This document shows positions 25,052-32,325 of a stretch of DNA of 34,653 bases, one piece after another; the first letter of the stretch is position 1; every line of letters begins with the position of its first letter. The notes below the pieces were generated by a model. It saw only the letters and a list, made by a program, of their open reading frames with translations. It did no database searches and was not told where the DNA came from. The position numbers and the translations under genes are program-made. The DNA is from Betaproteobacteria bacterium RIFCSPLOWO2_02_64_14 (GTDB taxonomy: Bacteria; Pseudomonadota; Gammaproteobacteria; Burkholderiales; SG8-41). Location: contig MEQT01000063.1 of assembly GCA_001770325.1 (NCBI GenBank), positions 511 to 35,163 of the forward strand, read 5' to 3'.

Positions 25052-25504
25052 ATGACGCAACGATTACGCAGCATCACGGACGCAGAAGCAACTGGTGCGG
25101 TCAAGGAGATCTTCGAAGCCTCGAACCGCCTCCTGGGACGCACGGCGAACCTGTCGCGCATCCTGGCCCACAGCCCGTACGTCGCGCGCTTCTTCCTGCC
25201 CCTGGTCGCCGCAGTACGACAGCCCAACGCCGGCGCGGTATCGGACGTGCGCCTGCGCAACCTTGCCGTGCTCATGACATCTACCGTCAACGGGTGCCGT
25301 TACTGAACAGAGCACAACCGGGTGATCGTGGAGATCTCCCTTAGCACCGCGATGTTCAACATGATCAGCCGCCTTAACGACTCTTTCCGTACGGAACTCG
25401 AATCCGAAGAATACAATCGCCGGCAACACGAGGCGGTGGGAGTCACGCGCGAGGCCCTGGAGGACTACGCGTGCCGTATCTGCGCCAGAAGGGACGATGC
25501 GTGA
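25052..25504 (+). CDS. AhpD/CMD-family gene with in-frame TGA at the CxxC motif (selenoprotein candidate or pseudogene)
   Basis: Read through TGA 25304-25306, one frame encodes 150 residues. The first 84 match peroxidase-related carboxymuconolactone decarboxylase (CMD/AhpD-like) proteins: RSITDAEATGAVKEIFEAS, GRTANLSRILAHSPY, LRNLAVLMTSTVNGCRY. The TGA (codon 85) then stands exactly where the second Cys of the CxxC redox pair belongs, followed by TEHN (usual CxxCxxHx). The frame continues for 65 codons with the family's C-terminal helix (IVEISLSTAMFNMISRLNDS). A SECIS-like hairpin follows the TGA. Against a working selenoprotein, about 55-60 residues normally found between the motif and the last helix are missing (TEHNRV joins directly to IVEIS). 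Both readings remain open. The ORF track splits it into 24950-25306 and 25322-25504. ATG 25052 follows GGAAAG. Confidence 0.7.
25320..25340 (+). promoter_or_regulatory. SECIS-like hairpin downstream of the in-frame TGA
   Basis: GGGTGATC (25320-25327) pairs with GATCTCCC (25333-25340), seven pairs with a single T-T mismatch, around the loop GTGGA. The loop begins 22 nt after the TGA and opens with G. Bacterial SECIS elements, from memory, need an apical loop about 16-37 nt after UGA with a G among its first bases, so the geometry fits. A chance hairpin of this size cannot be excluded. Confidence 0.45.
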
Positions 25505-25641
25505 TCAGTGATCCGAAAAGCGAAAAGCGTGATCCGTGAACTGTCCAGGGCCAGAAGACCCGTTGCGACTTACGTCGGTTCACGGCTCACGCTTCTCGAT
25601 TCACGCCTCAGCTCCATCGGCCCACGGCTTACGAATTCACG
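25501..25641. repeat. Period-7 repeat tract with orientation switch
   Basis: From 25501 the sequence divides into heptamers GTGATCA, GTGATCC, GAAAAGC, GAAAAGC, GTGATCC, GTGAACT. After about 36 bp without clear units, nine heptamers in the opposite orientation follow from 25579 (TTCACGG, CTCACGC, TTCTCGA, TTCACGC, CTCAGCT, CCATCGG, CCCACGG, CTTACGA, ATTCACG). The arms 25525-25543 and 25576-25594 are complementary at 17 of 19 positions. The tract takes in the stop codon of the CMD-like gene and reaches to 6 bp before the next start. Confidence 0.75.
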
Positions 25642-25647
25642 CGCCTG

Positions 25648-26628
25648 ATGCGTCCCAGGATTTTCATCACGCAACCTATCCCGGCAGGCGCGGTGGAACG
25701 CATGCGCCGCGCGGCGGAGGTCGAATGGAATCCCGATCCTCTCCACATCATGACCAAGGGCGAGTTGCTGGATGTCGTCCGGCACTGCGACGTTCTCGTC
25801 TGCCTGCTGCACGATCACGTTGATGCCGACGTGATTCATGCAAACCCGCAATTGAAGGCCATCGCATCCATGACCGTCACCCCCGCGGATATAGACGTTG
25901 CCGCGGCGACCGAACGGCAGGTGCCGGTTACGGTCGTTCCGGCGCCGTTGCTCGACGATGCCACCGCTGATTTGACCTGGGCGCTGCTGCTCGCCACCGC
26001 CAGGCGCGTGGCGGAAGGCGACCGCCTGATGCGTGCCGGGACCTTTCCTGGTTCGCAATCTTGTTATCTGGTGGGTGGCAGCGTGTCCGGCAAAGTTCTC
26101 GGCATTCTGGGCATGGGCGGTGTCGGGCGCGCGGTTACACGGCGCGGCGGCGGCTTTGGGATGAAGGTCCTGTATCACGACCCGAAGCGCCGCACCATGG
26201 ATGAAGAGGAGCGGCTGGGACTCACCTGGGTCGAGTTTGACGCGTTGCTGGCACGGTCGGACTTCGTCTCGGTCAACGCCAGGCTCACGCCACAGACGCG
26301 GCACCTGCTGAGCGACCGCGAATTCACCCTGATGAAGCCGACCGCATATCTCGTGAACACGGCGCGCGGTCCGATCGTGGACGAGAGGGCACTCGTGCGC
26401 GCGCTGGCCGAAGGCCGCATTGCGGGCGCGGCACTCGACGTATACGAACATGAACCGCAGCCGGACCCCGAACTCATGCGGCTGCCCAACGTAGTGTTCA
26501 CGCCCCATATCGGCAGCGCCGACATGGAAACGCGCGACGCGATGGCGAATATCGTGGCGGACAATGTGCTGGCGGTCATTGCGGGCCGCCGTCCGCCCAA
26601 CTGCTGCAATCCTGAGATCTACGCGTGA
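25648..26628 (+). CDS. D-2-hydroxyacid dehydrogenase (GhrB/glyoxylate reductase-like)
   Basis: The 326-residue product has the standard D-2-hydroxyacid dehydrogenase layout: split substrate domain, Rossmann NAD(P) domain with LGILGMGGVGRAV (about residue 150), and the catalytic trio Arg in VNTARGPIVDE, Glu in DVYEHEP and His in FTPHIGSAD. ATADLTWALLLATARRVAEGDRLM is typical of the glyoxylate/hydroxypyruvate reductase branch. Where relatives read NxxVGYDNID this protein has SMTVTPADID, an altered substrate-loop sequence. Such enzymes interconvert 2-oxo and D-2-hydroxy acids. No Shine-Dalgarno precedes ATG 25648, since a heptamer repeat tract occupies that place, so translation may be weak or atypical. 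Confidence 0.9.
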   Translation: MRPRIFITQPIPAGAVERMRRAAEVEWNPDPLHIMTKGELLDVVRHCDVLVCLLHDHVDADVIHANPQLKAIASMTVTPADIDVAAATERQVPVTVVPAPLLDDATADLTWALLLATARRVAEGDRLMRAGTFPGSQSCYLVGGSVSGKVLGILGMGGVGRAVTRRGGGFGMKVLYHDPKRRTMDEEERLGLTWVEFDALLARSDFVSVNARLTPQTRHLLSDREFTLMKPTAYLVNTARGPIVDERALVRALAEGRIAGAALDVYEHEPQPDPELMRLPNVVFTPHIGSADMETRDAMANIVADNVLAVIAGRRPPNCCNPEIYA

Positions 26629-26651
26629 GTTGAAAACTCTATCTGTACGGC

Positions 26652-26728
26652 GTGATTCGTGAGCCGTGACCCGACTGAACCGCGCCGTGCGTGACTCTCG
26701 GATCACGGATTACAGATCACCGTTCACG
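26652..26728. repeat. Second period-7 repeat tract, eleven phase-locked heptamers
   Basis: The 119-bp gap between two dehydrogenase genes contains eleven consecutive heptamers in one register: GTGATTC, GTGAGCC, GTGACCC, GACTGAA, CCGCGCC, GTGCGTG, ACTCTCG, GATCACG, GATTACA, GATCACC, GTTCACG. The first three carry GTGA and most of the last four carry the reverse complement TCAC, with degenerate units between, so orientation flips without loss of phase. The unit is the same as in the tract at 25501-25641. Confidence 0.75.
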
Positions 26729-26747
26729 CATTTGAAAGGAAGATAAC

Positions 26748-27737
26748 ATGGCTGCCAAGGCAAAAGTGGTGCTCACGGATTACGTGTGGGATTCGCTCGA
26801 CGTCGAAAAACGCACCCTGGAGGGGCTCGCCGACCTGGTGCCGCTGAAGACCAAGACGCCAGATGAATTTCTGGGTGAAGCCGCCGACTGCGACGCGCTG
26901 CTCAATACCTATGCCGGGCCGATCACGGCGGAAGTGATGGCGAAAATGCCGAAGTGCCGGATCATCGCGCGCTACGGCATCGGGGTGGACACCATCGATC
27001 TGGAGGCGGCGACGCAGGCTGGAATCATCGTCACCAACAATCCGACCTATTGCATCGAAGAGGTTGCCGAACACACGATGGCGCTGCTGCTCTCCGCCGC
27101 CCGCAAGGTCGCCTTCTACGACCGCCTGGTGCGTGCCGGGCGCTGGGAGGTGCCGCCCGGCAAGCCGATTTCGCGCATCGCCGGCAGCACCCTCGGCCTG
27201 GTCGGTTTCGGCAACATCGCGCGCCGTGTGGCGGTGTGCGCGGCGTCGCTCGGCATGCGGGTCCTGTATTGCGATCCTTTCGTGAAGGACGGCCAGTTCG
27301 ACGCACCGGGCAAGAAGATGGAACTCCATGCCATGCTCGGCGAGTCGGATTTCGTGTCAGTACATCCGCCGCTCACTCCCCAGACACGCAAGATGATCGA
27401 CGACGAGGCATTCGCCCGCATGAGGCCGAATGCCATCATCGTCAACTGCTCGCGCGGCCCGGTGATCGATACCGACGCACTGGTGCGCTCGCTCGATGCG
27501 AAGAAGATTGCCGGTTGTGCACTCGATACCACCGATCCCGAGCCGCTGCCCAACCCGCATCCATTGCGGGGGCGAGAGAACGTCATCATCAATCCCCACG
27601 CCGCCTGGTACAGCGAGGACGCGATGAAGGGACTTCAGGCTGGCGCGCCAGCGGAGGTGAAGCGCGTGCTGACTGGTGAGTGGCCAATCAACGTCGTCAA
27701 CAAGGCGGTCAAGGGAAGAAATCGCGCCGGGCTTTAA
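26748..27737 (+). CDS. D-2-hydroxyacid dehydrogenase, CtBP/phosphoglycerate-dehydrogenase-like
   Basis: The 329-residue product starts at ATG 26748 behind a good ribosome site (AAGGAAG, 7 bp). The NAD-binding motif is LGLVGFGNIARRV (about residue 150). The active site shows Arg in VNCSRGPVIDT, Glu in DTTDPEPLP and His in INPHAAWYSE. The PHAAWYSE form is the hallmark of the C-terminal-binding-protein-like subgroup and differs from the PHIGSAD of the gene before it. YGIGVDTIDLEAATQAGI and TNNPTYCIEEVAEHTMALLL form the substrate/dimer region. The upstream dehydrogenase lies 119 bp away across a repeat tract. The substrate is a 2-oxo or 2-hydroxy acid of unknown identity. Different subgroup membership argues that the two enzymes are not a recent duplication. 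Confidence 0.9.
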   Translation: MAAKAKVVLTDYVWDSLDVEKRTLEGLADLVPLKTKTPDEFLGEAADCDALLNTYAGPITAEVMAKMPKCRIIARYGIGVDTIDLEAATQAGIIVTNNPTYCIEEVAEHTMALLLSAARKVAFYDRLVRAGRWEVPPGKPISRIAGSTLGLVGFGNIARRVAVCAASLGMRVLYCDPFVKDGQFDAPGKKMELHAMLGESDFVSVHPPLTPQTRKMIDDEAFARMRPNAIIVNCSRGPVIDTDALVRSLDAKKIAGCALDTTDPEPLPNPHPLRGRENVIINPHAAWYSEDAMKGLQAGAPAEVKRVLTGEWPINVVNKAVKGRNRAGL

Positions 27738-27917
27738 CCGGCATCTCGAGTAACGGGAGCCCATCTTGCGCGGTCTGACATGGGCCACGCGCGATTTCTT
27801 ATCGTACGCTTCCTCGTTCGAGTTTCAGGCCGCGATCCCCGAGACACCACTTCGAGATGATCGCCGGGAAGGCGGAAAGCGCTGCCGCCCAACAGTCGAT
27901 CGTCGCCAGCCGTACCT

Positions 27918-29756
27918 TCAAAGAGCGCGCTCAAGCTGCTCGCGCTGGGCTATCAACGCCCGGGGCAGGCGCGCCTTGAGTGACTCGAAGAATTCCGCAT
28001 GGCCCTTCAGTTCTTCGCGCCACAGTTCCCGATCCACGGCAACCAGTCGCTCGAAGCTTTCCCGGCCGAACCCGTCCAGCCCCTGCCACTCCATGTCCTC
28101 GTAGCGCGGCATGCGCCCAAGCGGAGTATCGACCGCGCCCGCCTTGCCGTTGCAACGTTCCACGATCCACTTCAACACGCGCATGTTCTCGCCGTATCCC
28201 GGCCACATGAACTTGCCATTCTGATCGAGTCGGAACCAGTTCACGCCGAAAATGCGGGGCGGTTCCTTGAGGGTGCTTCCAACCTTGAGCCAGTGCTGGA
28301 AGTAATCGCCAAAGTGGTAACCACAGAACGGCAGCATCGCGAACGGATCGCGGCGCACCACGCCCACCTGTCCCACGCTCGCCGCCGTCGTCTCGGAGGC
28401 CATCGTGGCCGCCATATAGACCCCCTGTTCCCAATTTACCGCTTCTCTCACCAGGGGTATGGTGGTCGCGCGCCGCCCGCCGAAGAGAAACGCGCTGATC
28501 GGCACGCCGTCGGGATTCTCCCAGTCGGGATCGACGCATGGGATCTGGCTGGAATGCACCGTGAAGCGCGCGTTGGGATGGGCGGCTTTGCGCCCGCAGC
28601 CCGGCGTCCACGCGTTGCCCTGCCAGTCGATGAGCTCTGGCGGCGGCTCCTTCGTCATGCCTTCCCACCACACGTCACCGTCCGGCGTCAGCGCCACATT
28701 GGTGAAGATGGTGTCGTGCGTGACCGCTGCCATGCAATTCTTGTTGGTGAAGTCCGAGGTGCCCGGCGCGACACCAAAGGCACCGGCTTCCGGATTGATC
28801 GCGTAGAGCCGGCCGTCTTTCCCGGGCTTGACCCAGGCGATGTCCTCGCCGATGGTCGTCACCTTCCAGCCCTTCAGTGCCGCTGGCGGAATCAGCATCG
28901 CAAGATTGGTTTTTCCGCATGCGCTCGGAAACGCCGCGGCGATGTAGCGCTTCGCGCCGTCCGGCGGCTCAATTCCCAGGATCAGCATGTGCTCTGCAAG
29001 CCAGCCCTGCTCGCGCGCCATGATCGAGGCGATGCGCAGCGCGAAACATTTCTTTCCGAGCAACGCATTGCCGCCGTAGCCGCTGCCGAACGACCAGATC
29101 TCCTTGGTCTCCGGGAAGTGCACGATGTACTTGTGCTCCTTGTTGCTGGGCCAGCGGGCATCCGTCTGTCCCGGCGCGAGCGGCGCCCCCACCGAGTGCA
29201 CGCACGGCACGAAGTAGCCGTCGCGCCCGAGCACGTCCAGCACCCTGCGGCCGGTGCGCGTCATGATGCGCATGCTGGCCACAACATACGGCGAATCCGT
29301 AAGTTCGACGCCGATGTGCGCAATATGCGACCCCAAGGGCCCCATGCTGTAAGGGATGACGTACATCGTCCGCCCGCGCATGCAGCCGTCGAACAGACTG
29401 TTCAGGGTTGCGCGCATCTCGGCCGGCGCGATCCAGTTGTTGTTCGGGCCCGCATCCTCACGGTCCTTGCTGCAGACGAACGTGCGCTCTTCCATGCGGG
29501 CGACATCATCGGGATCGGATCGCGCGAGGAAGCACCCGGGACGTTTATCCGGGTTGAGCTTGATCAACATGCCCGAGGCGACCATCTCGGCGCACAATCC
29601 GTCGTATTCCTCCTGCGAGCCGTCACACCAGTAAACGCGGTCGGGTTTGGCAAGTTTCGCCACCTCCTGCACCCAGTGCGCGAGTTTGTGATGGTCGACG
29701 TAGTCTGGATACGATTCAGGCTGTCGGACCTGAGCCGCGGTAGCGGGCTGCTTCAT
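27918..29756 (-). CDS. pckG: Phosphoenolpyruvate carboxykinase (GTP)
   Basis: ATG 29756 gives 612 residues, the normal size; AGGAG about 5 bp upstream fixes it, and the track's 50-residue extension (to 29906) is unlike the family. The enzyme converts oxaloacetate and GTP to PEP and CO2, the entry to gluconeogenesis from organic acids. Diagnostic GTP-type motifs are the P-loop with its reactive Cys, [13 protein letters not shown], plus [19 protein letters not shown] for Mn2+ binding, IGEDIAWVK, and the nucleotide-pocket segments [15 protein letters not shown] and [19 protein letters not shown]-like [14 protein letters not shown] matches the PEP-binding region. It is an isolated minus-strand gene; the 180 bp after its stop and the 150 bp before its start show no further gene. 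Its presence fits growth on carboxylic acids. Confidence 0.97.
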   Translation of the reverse strand: MKQPATAAQVRQPESYPDYVDHHKLAHWVQEVAKLAKPDRVYWCDGSQEEYDGLCAEMVASGMLIKLNPDKRPGCFLARSDPDDVARMEERTFVCSKDREDAGPNNNWIAPAEMRATLNSLFDGCMRGRTMYVIPYSMGPLGSHIAHIGVELTDSPYVVASMRIMTRTGRRVLDVLGRDGYFVPCVHSVGAPLAPGQTDARWPSNKEHKYIVHFPETKEIWSFGSGYGGNALLGKKCFALRIASIMAREQGWLAEHMLILGIEPPDGAKRYIAAAFPSACGKTNLAMLIPPAALKGWKVTTIGEDIAWVKPGKDGRLYAINPEAGAFGVAPGTSDFTNKNCMAAVTHDTIFTNVALTPDGDVWWEGMTKEPPPELIDWQGNAWTPGCGRKAAHPNARFTVHSSQIPCVDPDWENPDGVPISAFLFGGRRATTIPLVREAVNWEQGVYMAATMASETTAASVGQVGVVRRDPFAMLPFCGYHFGDYFQHWLKVGSTLKEPPRIFGVNWFRLDQNGKFMWPGYGENMRVLKWIVERCNGKAGAVDTPLGRMPRYEDMEWQGLDGFGRESFERLVAVDRELWREELKGHAEFFESLKARLPRALIAQREQLERAL

Positions 29757-29916
29757 GGCTCTCCTCTCTGCTGACGGTCCATGAAATTGGCGTGTAAAAA
29801 CAAAGGCAAAGCAACCCGTCTCGATCGCCTTGCCGCAGAGGCGAATTCTACCGCAAATCGCTCGCCGCCGACAGCGACATTCCGTGGCGAAGCCGCCGTG
29901 CATCATTCTGCCCGCT

Positions 29917-29985
29917 TGTCATTGCGAGCGGAGCGAAGCAATCTCGTCGCATGCGACGCCGTGGCCTGCCGCGAGATCGCTTCGT
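29917..29985. repeat. Dispersed-type repeat TGTCATTGCGAGCGGAGCGAAG
   Basis: In the 477-bp gap 29757-30233, the segment beginning TGTCATTGCGAG contains GAAGCAATCTCG, which pairs at 11 of 12 positions with CGAGATCGCTTC about 30 bp later, giving a large hairpin. Sequences of the form GTCATTGCGAG...GAAGCAATCTC are, from memory, a very common intergenic repeat across proteobacteria. Only this one copy is in the window. Apart from this repeat and a possible broken small gene (30071-30188) I see nothing else in the gap. Confidence 0.65.
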
Positions 29986-30070
29986 CACCTTCCGCCTCTC
30001 CGCGAAGACAACCAAGGGTCCGTTATTATGAGGCCCGAGGTGCCGACGCAATCTCATTGTGAGTAACGCA

Positions 30071-30188
30071 ATGGCGCTGGCTGCTCGTCATCTGCGGGAC
30101 ACTCAAGATAATCTTTGATCTCACACTGCTCAGGATGTTCGGGCAGGTCAAACCCCCGGAAGAAGCGGATAACAAGAAGTTCGGGTAG
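30071..30188 (+). pseudogene. Possible small membrane-protein gene with +1 frameshift at the start
   Basis: A 38-codon open stretch (30072-30188) reads WRWLLVICGTLKIIFDLTLL then RMFGQVKPPEEADNKKFG and stop. It looks like a short membrane-anchor helix followed by a polar tail. It has no usable start codon: the only ATG (30071) is one base out of frame, and deleting one G from ATGGCG would give M-R-W-L-L-V-I. A TGA at 30060-30062 closes the frame upstream. I read this as a small gene frameshifted at its start or a sequencing slip. The family is not recognised. Confidence 0.35.
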
Positions 30189-30233
30189 GATCGCGATTTC
30201 GACCATACGTCACGAACGCCAGGAGAGATAGCC

Positions 30234-31217
30234 ATGAAAATTGTCGTGATACATGATTATGCCGACATGTTTCGCGGGACGCGCGCCTTCCCTCGGCTGA
30301 AGGGACACGAGGTACTCATCCATACCGACGCCTATACCGACCCCGCACGCGTCATCGAGCAGGTCACGGGTTGCGACGCCCTGTTGCTCACGCAACAGCG
30401 CGTGACCGTTACACGGCAGATCATCGAGCGCCTGCCCGCGCTCAAGTTCATCAGTCAAACCGGCCGCAACGTGAGCCACCTCGATGTCATCGCCTGTAGC
30501 GAGCACGGCATCCTCGTTTCTGCGGGTGGGCATGACGCACACAGCCCGTATACCACCACCGGCGAACTCGCGTGGGCGCTGATCCTTGCGTCGCTGCGTC
30601 AACTTCCATACGAGGTGGAACGCTTCAAGCAGGGCCACTGGCATTCGACGGCCGGCACCCGGCTCCACGGCCACACGCTCGGCGTGTACGCCTTCGGCCA
30701 TATCGGCTCCGGGGTCGCGAGGGTCGGGCGCGCGTTCGGCATGAAGGTGGTGTGCTGGGGGCGGGAAGGCTCGACCGCCCGCGCCAAAGCGGAAGGCTTC
30801 GAGACCGCACCGAGCCGCGAAGCGTTCTTCGAGAACGCGGACGTGATCAGCCTCCACCTCCCGTCCAACAAGGGGACCCGCGGCATCGTCACTTCGGAAG
30901 ACCTCGCGCGCATGAAGCCAACCGCCCTTCTCGTCAACACCAGCCGCGCGCCGATCATCGCGGAAGGCGCCCTCGTCACGGCGCTGCAGAAGGGGCGCCC
31001 CGGCTTCGCGGCAGTCGACGTCTACGAGGAAGAACCGGTGATCGGCGCCAACCATCCGCTGCTCAAGATGAAGAATGCGCTGTGCACCCCGCATCTCGGG
31101 TACAGCGAGAAGGACAGCTACGAGAGCATCTATGCAGGTGCGGTCGATCAGCTGCTCGCCTACGCCGCGGGCAAACCGATCAATGTGCTGAATCCCGAGG
31201 TGTCTGGAAAGCAGTAG
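30234..31217 (+). CDS. D-2-hydroxyacid dehydrogenase, third copy
   Basis: The 327-residue product starts at ATG 30234 with AGGAGAG upstream. The Rossmann motif is LGVYAFGHIGSGVARVGRAF, a slightly altered GxGxxG with Ala-Phe first. The catalytic residues are present: Arg in VNTSRAPIIAE, Glu in DVYEEEP and His in CTPHLGYSEKDSYE. FISQTGRNVSHLDVIACSEHGI and TTTGELAWALILASLRQLPYEV place it in a subgroup different from the two dehydrogenases at 25.6-27.7 kb. A TctC receptor gene follows after 92 bp with its own strong ribosome site, a pairing common in Bug-rich genomes and suggesting that the dehydrogenase substrate and the receptor ligand are related. The exact 2-hydroxy acid is not known. Confidence 0.9.
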   Translation: MKIVVIHDYADMFRGTRAFPRLKGHEVLIHTDAYTDPARVIEQVTGCDALLLTQQRVTVTRQIIERLPALKFISQTGRNVSHLDVIACSEHGILVSAGGHDAHSPYTTTGELAWALILASLRQLPYEVERFKQGHWHSTAGTRLHGHTLGVYAFGHIGSGVARVGRAFGMKVVCWGREGSTARAKAEGFETAPSREAFFENADVISLHLPSNKGTRGIVTSEDLARMKPTALLVNTSRAPIIAEGALVTALQKGRPGFAAVDVYEEEPVIGANHPLLKMKNALCTPHLGYSEKDSYESIYAGAVDQLLAYAAGKPINVLNPEVSGKQ

Positions 31218-31309
31218 CGGATAGAATCGCGCGTCACCAAGGATCGCGGAAATGGCCCACGCGAAGGCCTGCGCAGAAATCTGTTGTATGCCGGAAACAG
31301 GAGGAATCG

Positions 31310-32311
31310 ATGTGCTCGCTACATGGTCGTAATGGTGCTCTCGTCACGGCGCTGCTCCTTGCATTGCATTGTGGAGGTGCGCTCGCACAGTCTGCTTCGC
31401 CCCGCGCGGGGCAGGCCTACCCGGCCAAGCCGATACGGCTCATTGTGCCGTTTCCTCCCGGTGCGTCGAGTGATGTCGTAGGCCGGATGCTTGGACAAAA
31501 GCTCACCGAGCAACTGGGCGAGCAAGTAATCGCAGATAACCGTCCCGGTGCCGGCGGGAACCTGGGGATTGGGGTCGCAGCCAAGTCTCCACCCGATGGC
31601 TACACGATCGTGATCGCCACGGCAAGCATCGCCGTCAGCCCGTCGCTTTACGCCAATCTCGCTTACGACGCGGTCAAGGACCTGGCTCCGGTTGCAAGGC
31701 TCGCCTTGATCCCCAACGTCCTGCTTGTGCATCCCTCGGTGCCGGCAAAGACGCTGAGGCAATTCATCAGCCTGGCACGCGCGCACCCCGGCAAGCTCAA
31801 TTTCGGATCAGGCGGCGCGGGCACGACCAACCATCTTGCGAACGAGCTGCTCAAGAGCCTGGAAAAGATCAACATGGTGCATGTCCCCTACAAGGGCGTC
31901 ACACAGGCGATGGTGGCCATGACCGGCGGCGAGGTCGATGAGGTGGTAATGCCTATTACGACCGCGCTACCGCAGATTCGTGCGGGCAAGGTGCGGGCGC
32001 TGGCAGTGCTCACGGAGCGCCGCATCGCAGTACTGCCCGACGTGCCGACAACAAAGGAAGCAGGCGTAGACAGCTTCACCATGCCGTTGTGGTATGGCAT
32101 GTTCGCCCCCGCCGCGACCCCGCGTGACATCGTCGCTCGGCTCAGCCGCGAACTCGTGCGGGCGCTGGAGGCGCCGGACCTGAAGAAACGGCTCGCTGCC
32201 CTGGGCGTCGAGGCGTGGCCGGGCACCTCAGGGCAGCTGGGAGAGCTCATGCGCAGCGAAATCGCGCGCTTTGCGGCGATCGTGCGCAACGCGGGATTGC
32301 AGCCGCAATGA
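31310..32311 (+). CDS. TctC/Bug-family periplasmic solute-binding receptor
   Basis: ATG 31310, with AGGAGGA 5 bp upstream, gives 333 residues and a clear signal peptide (MCSLHGRNGALVTALLLAL, cleavage probably after GGALAQ). The track ORF from 30572 is an out-of-frame shadow of the dehydrogenase before this point. Signatures are KPIRLIVPFPPGASSDVVGR, VIADNRPGAGGNLGIG, PPDGYTIVIA, HPGKLNFGSGGAGTTNH, VPYKGVTQAMVAMTGGEVD and LPDVPTTKEAGVDSF. It should bind a carboxylated ligand in the periplasm. It ends 14 bp from the stop of another TctC gene on the opposite strand. The two are only moderately alike, so this is not a recent inverted duplication. No permease gene accompanies it. Confidence 0.93.
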   Translation: MCSLHGRNGALVTALLLALHCGGALAQSASPRAGQAYPAKPIRLIVPFPPGASSDVVGRMLGQKLTEQLGEQVIADNRPGAGGNLGIGVAAKSPPDGYTIVIATASIAVSPSLYANLAYDAVKDLAPVARLALIPNVLLVHPSVPAKTLRQFISLARAHPGKLNFGSGGAGTTNHLANELLKSLEKINMVHVPYKGVTQAMVAMTGGEVDEVVMPITTALPQIRAGKVRALAVLTERRIAVLPDVPTTKEAGVDSFTMPLWYGMFAPAATPRDIVARLSRELVRALEAPDLKKRLAALGVEAWPGTSGQLGELMRSEIARFAAIVRNAGLQPQ

Positions 32312-32325
32312 CGCGGCGCTGCCGG

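Noticed and set aside
25501-26740. The heptamer tracts as a CRISPR array.
   Set aside because: Units are only 7 bp, contiguous and degenerate, without spacers, and no cas genes are present.
27738-27917. Possible short plus-strand peptide (EMIAGKAESAAAQQ...) in the gap before pckG.
   Set aside because: It lacks a clear ribosome site, its frame runs antisense into the pckG 3' end, and no family is recognised.
27999-29774. A 591-codon plus-strand ORF opposite pckG.
   Set aside because: It is an antisense shadow of a fully conserved PEP carboxykinase, rich in His/Arg/Ala as expected of a shadow frame.
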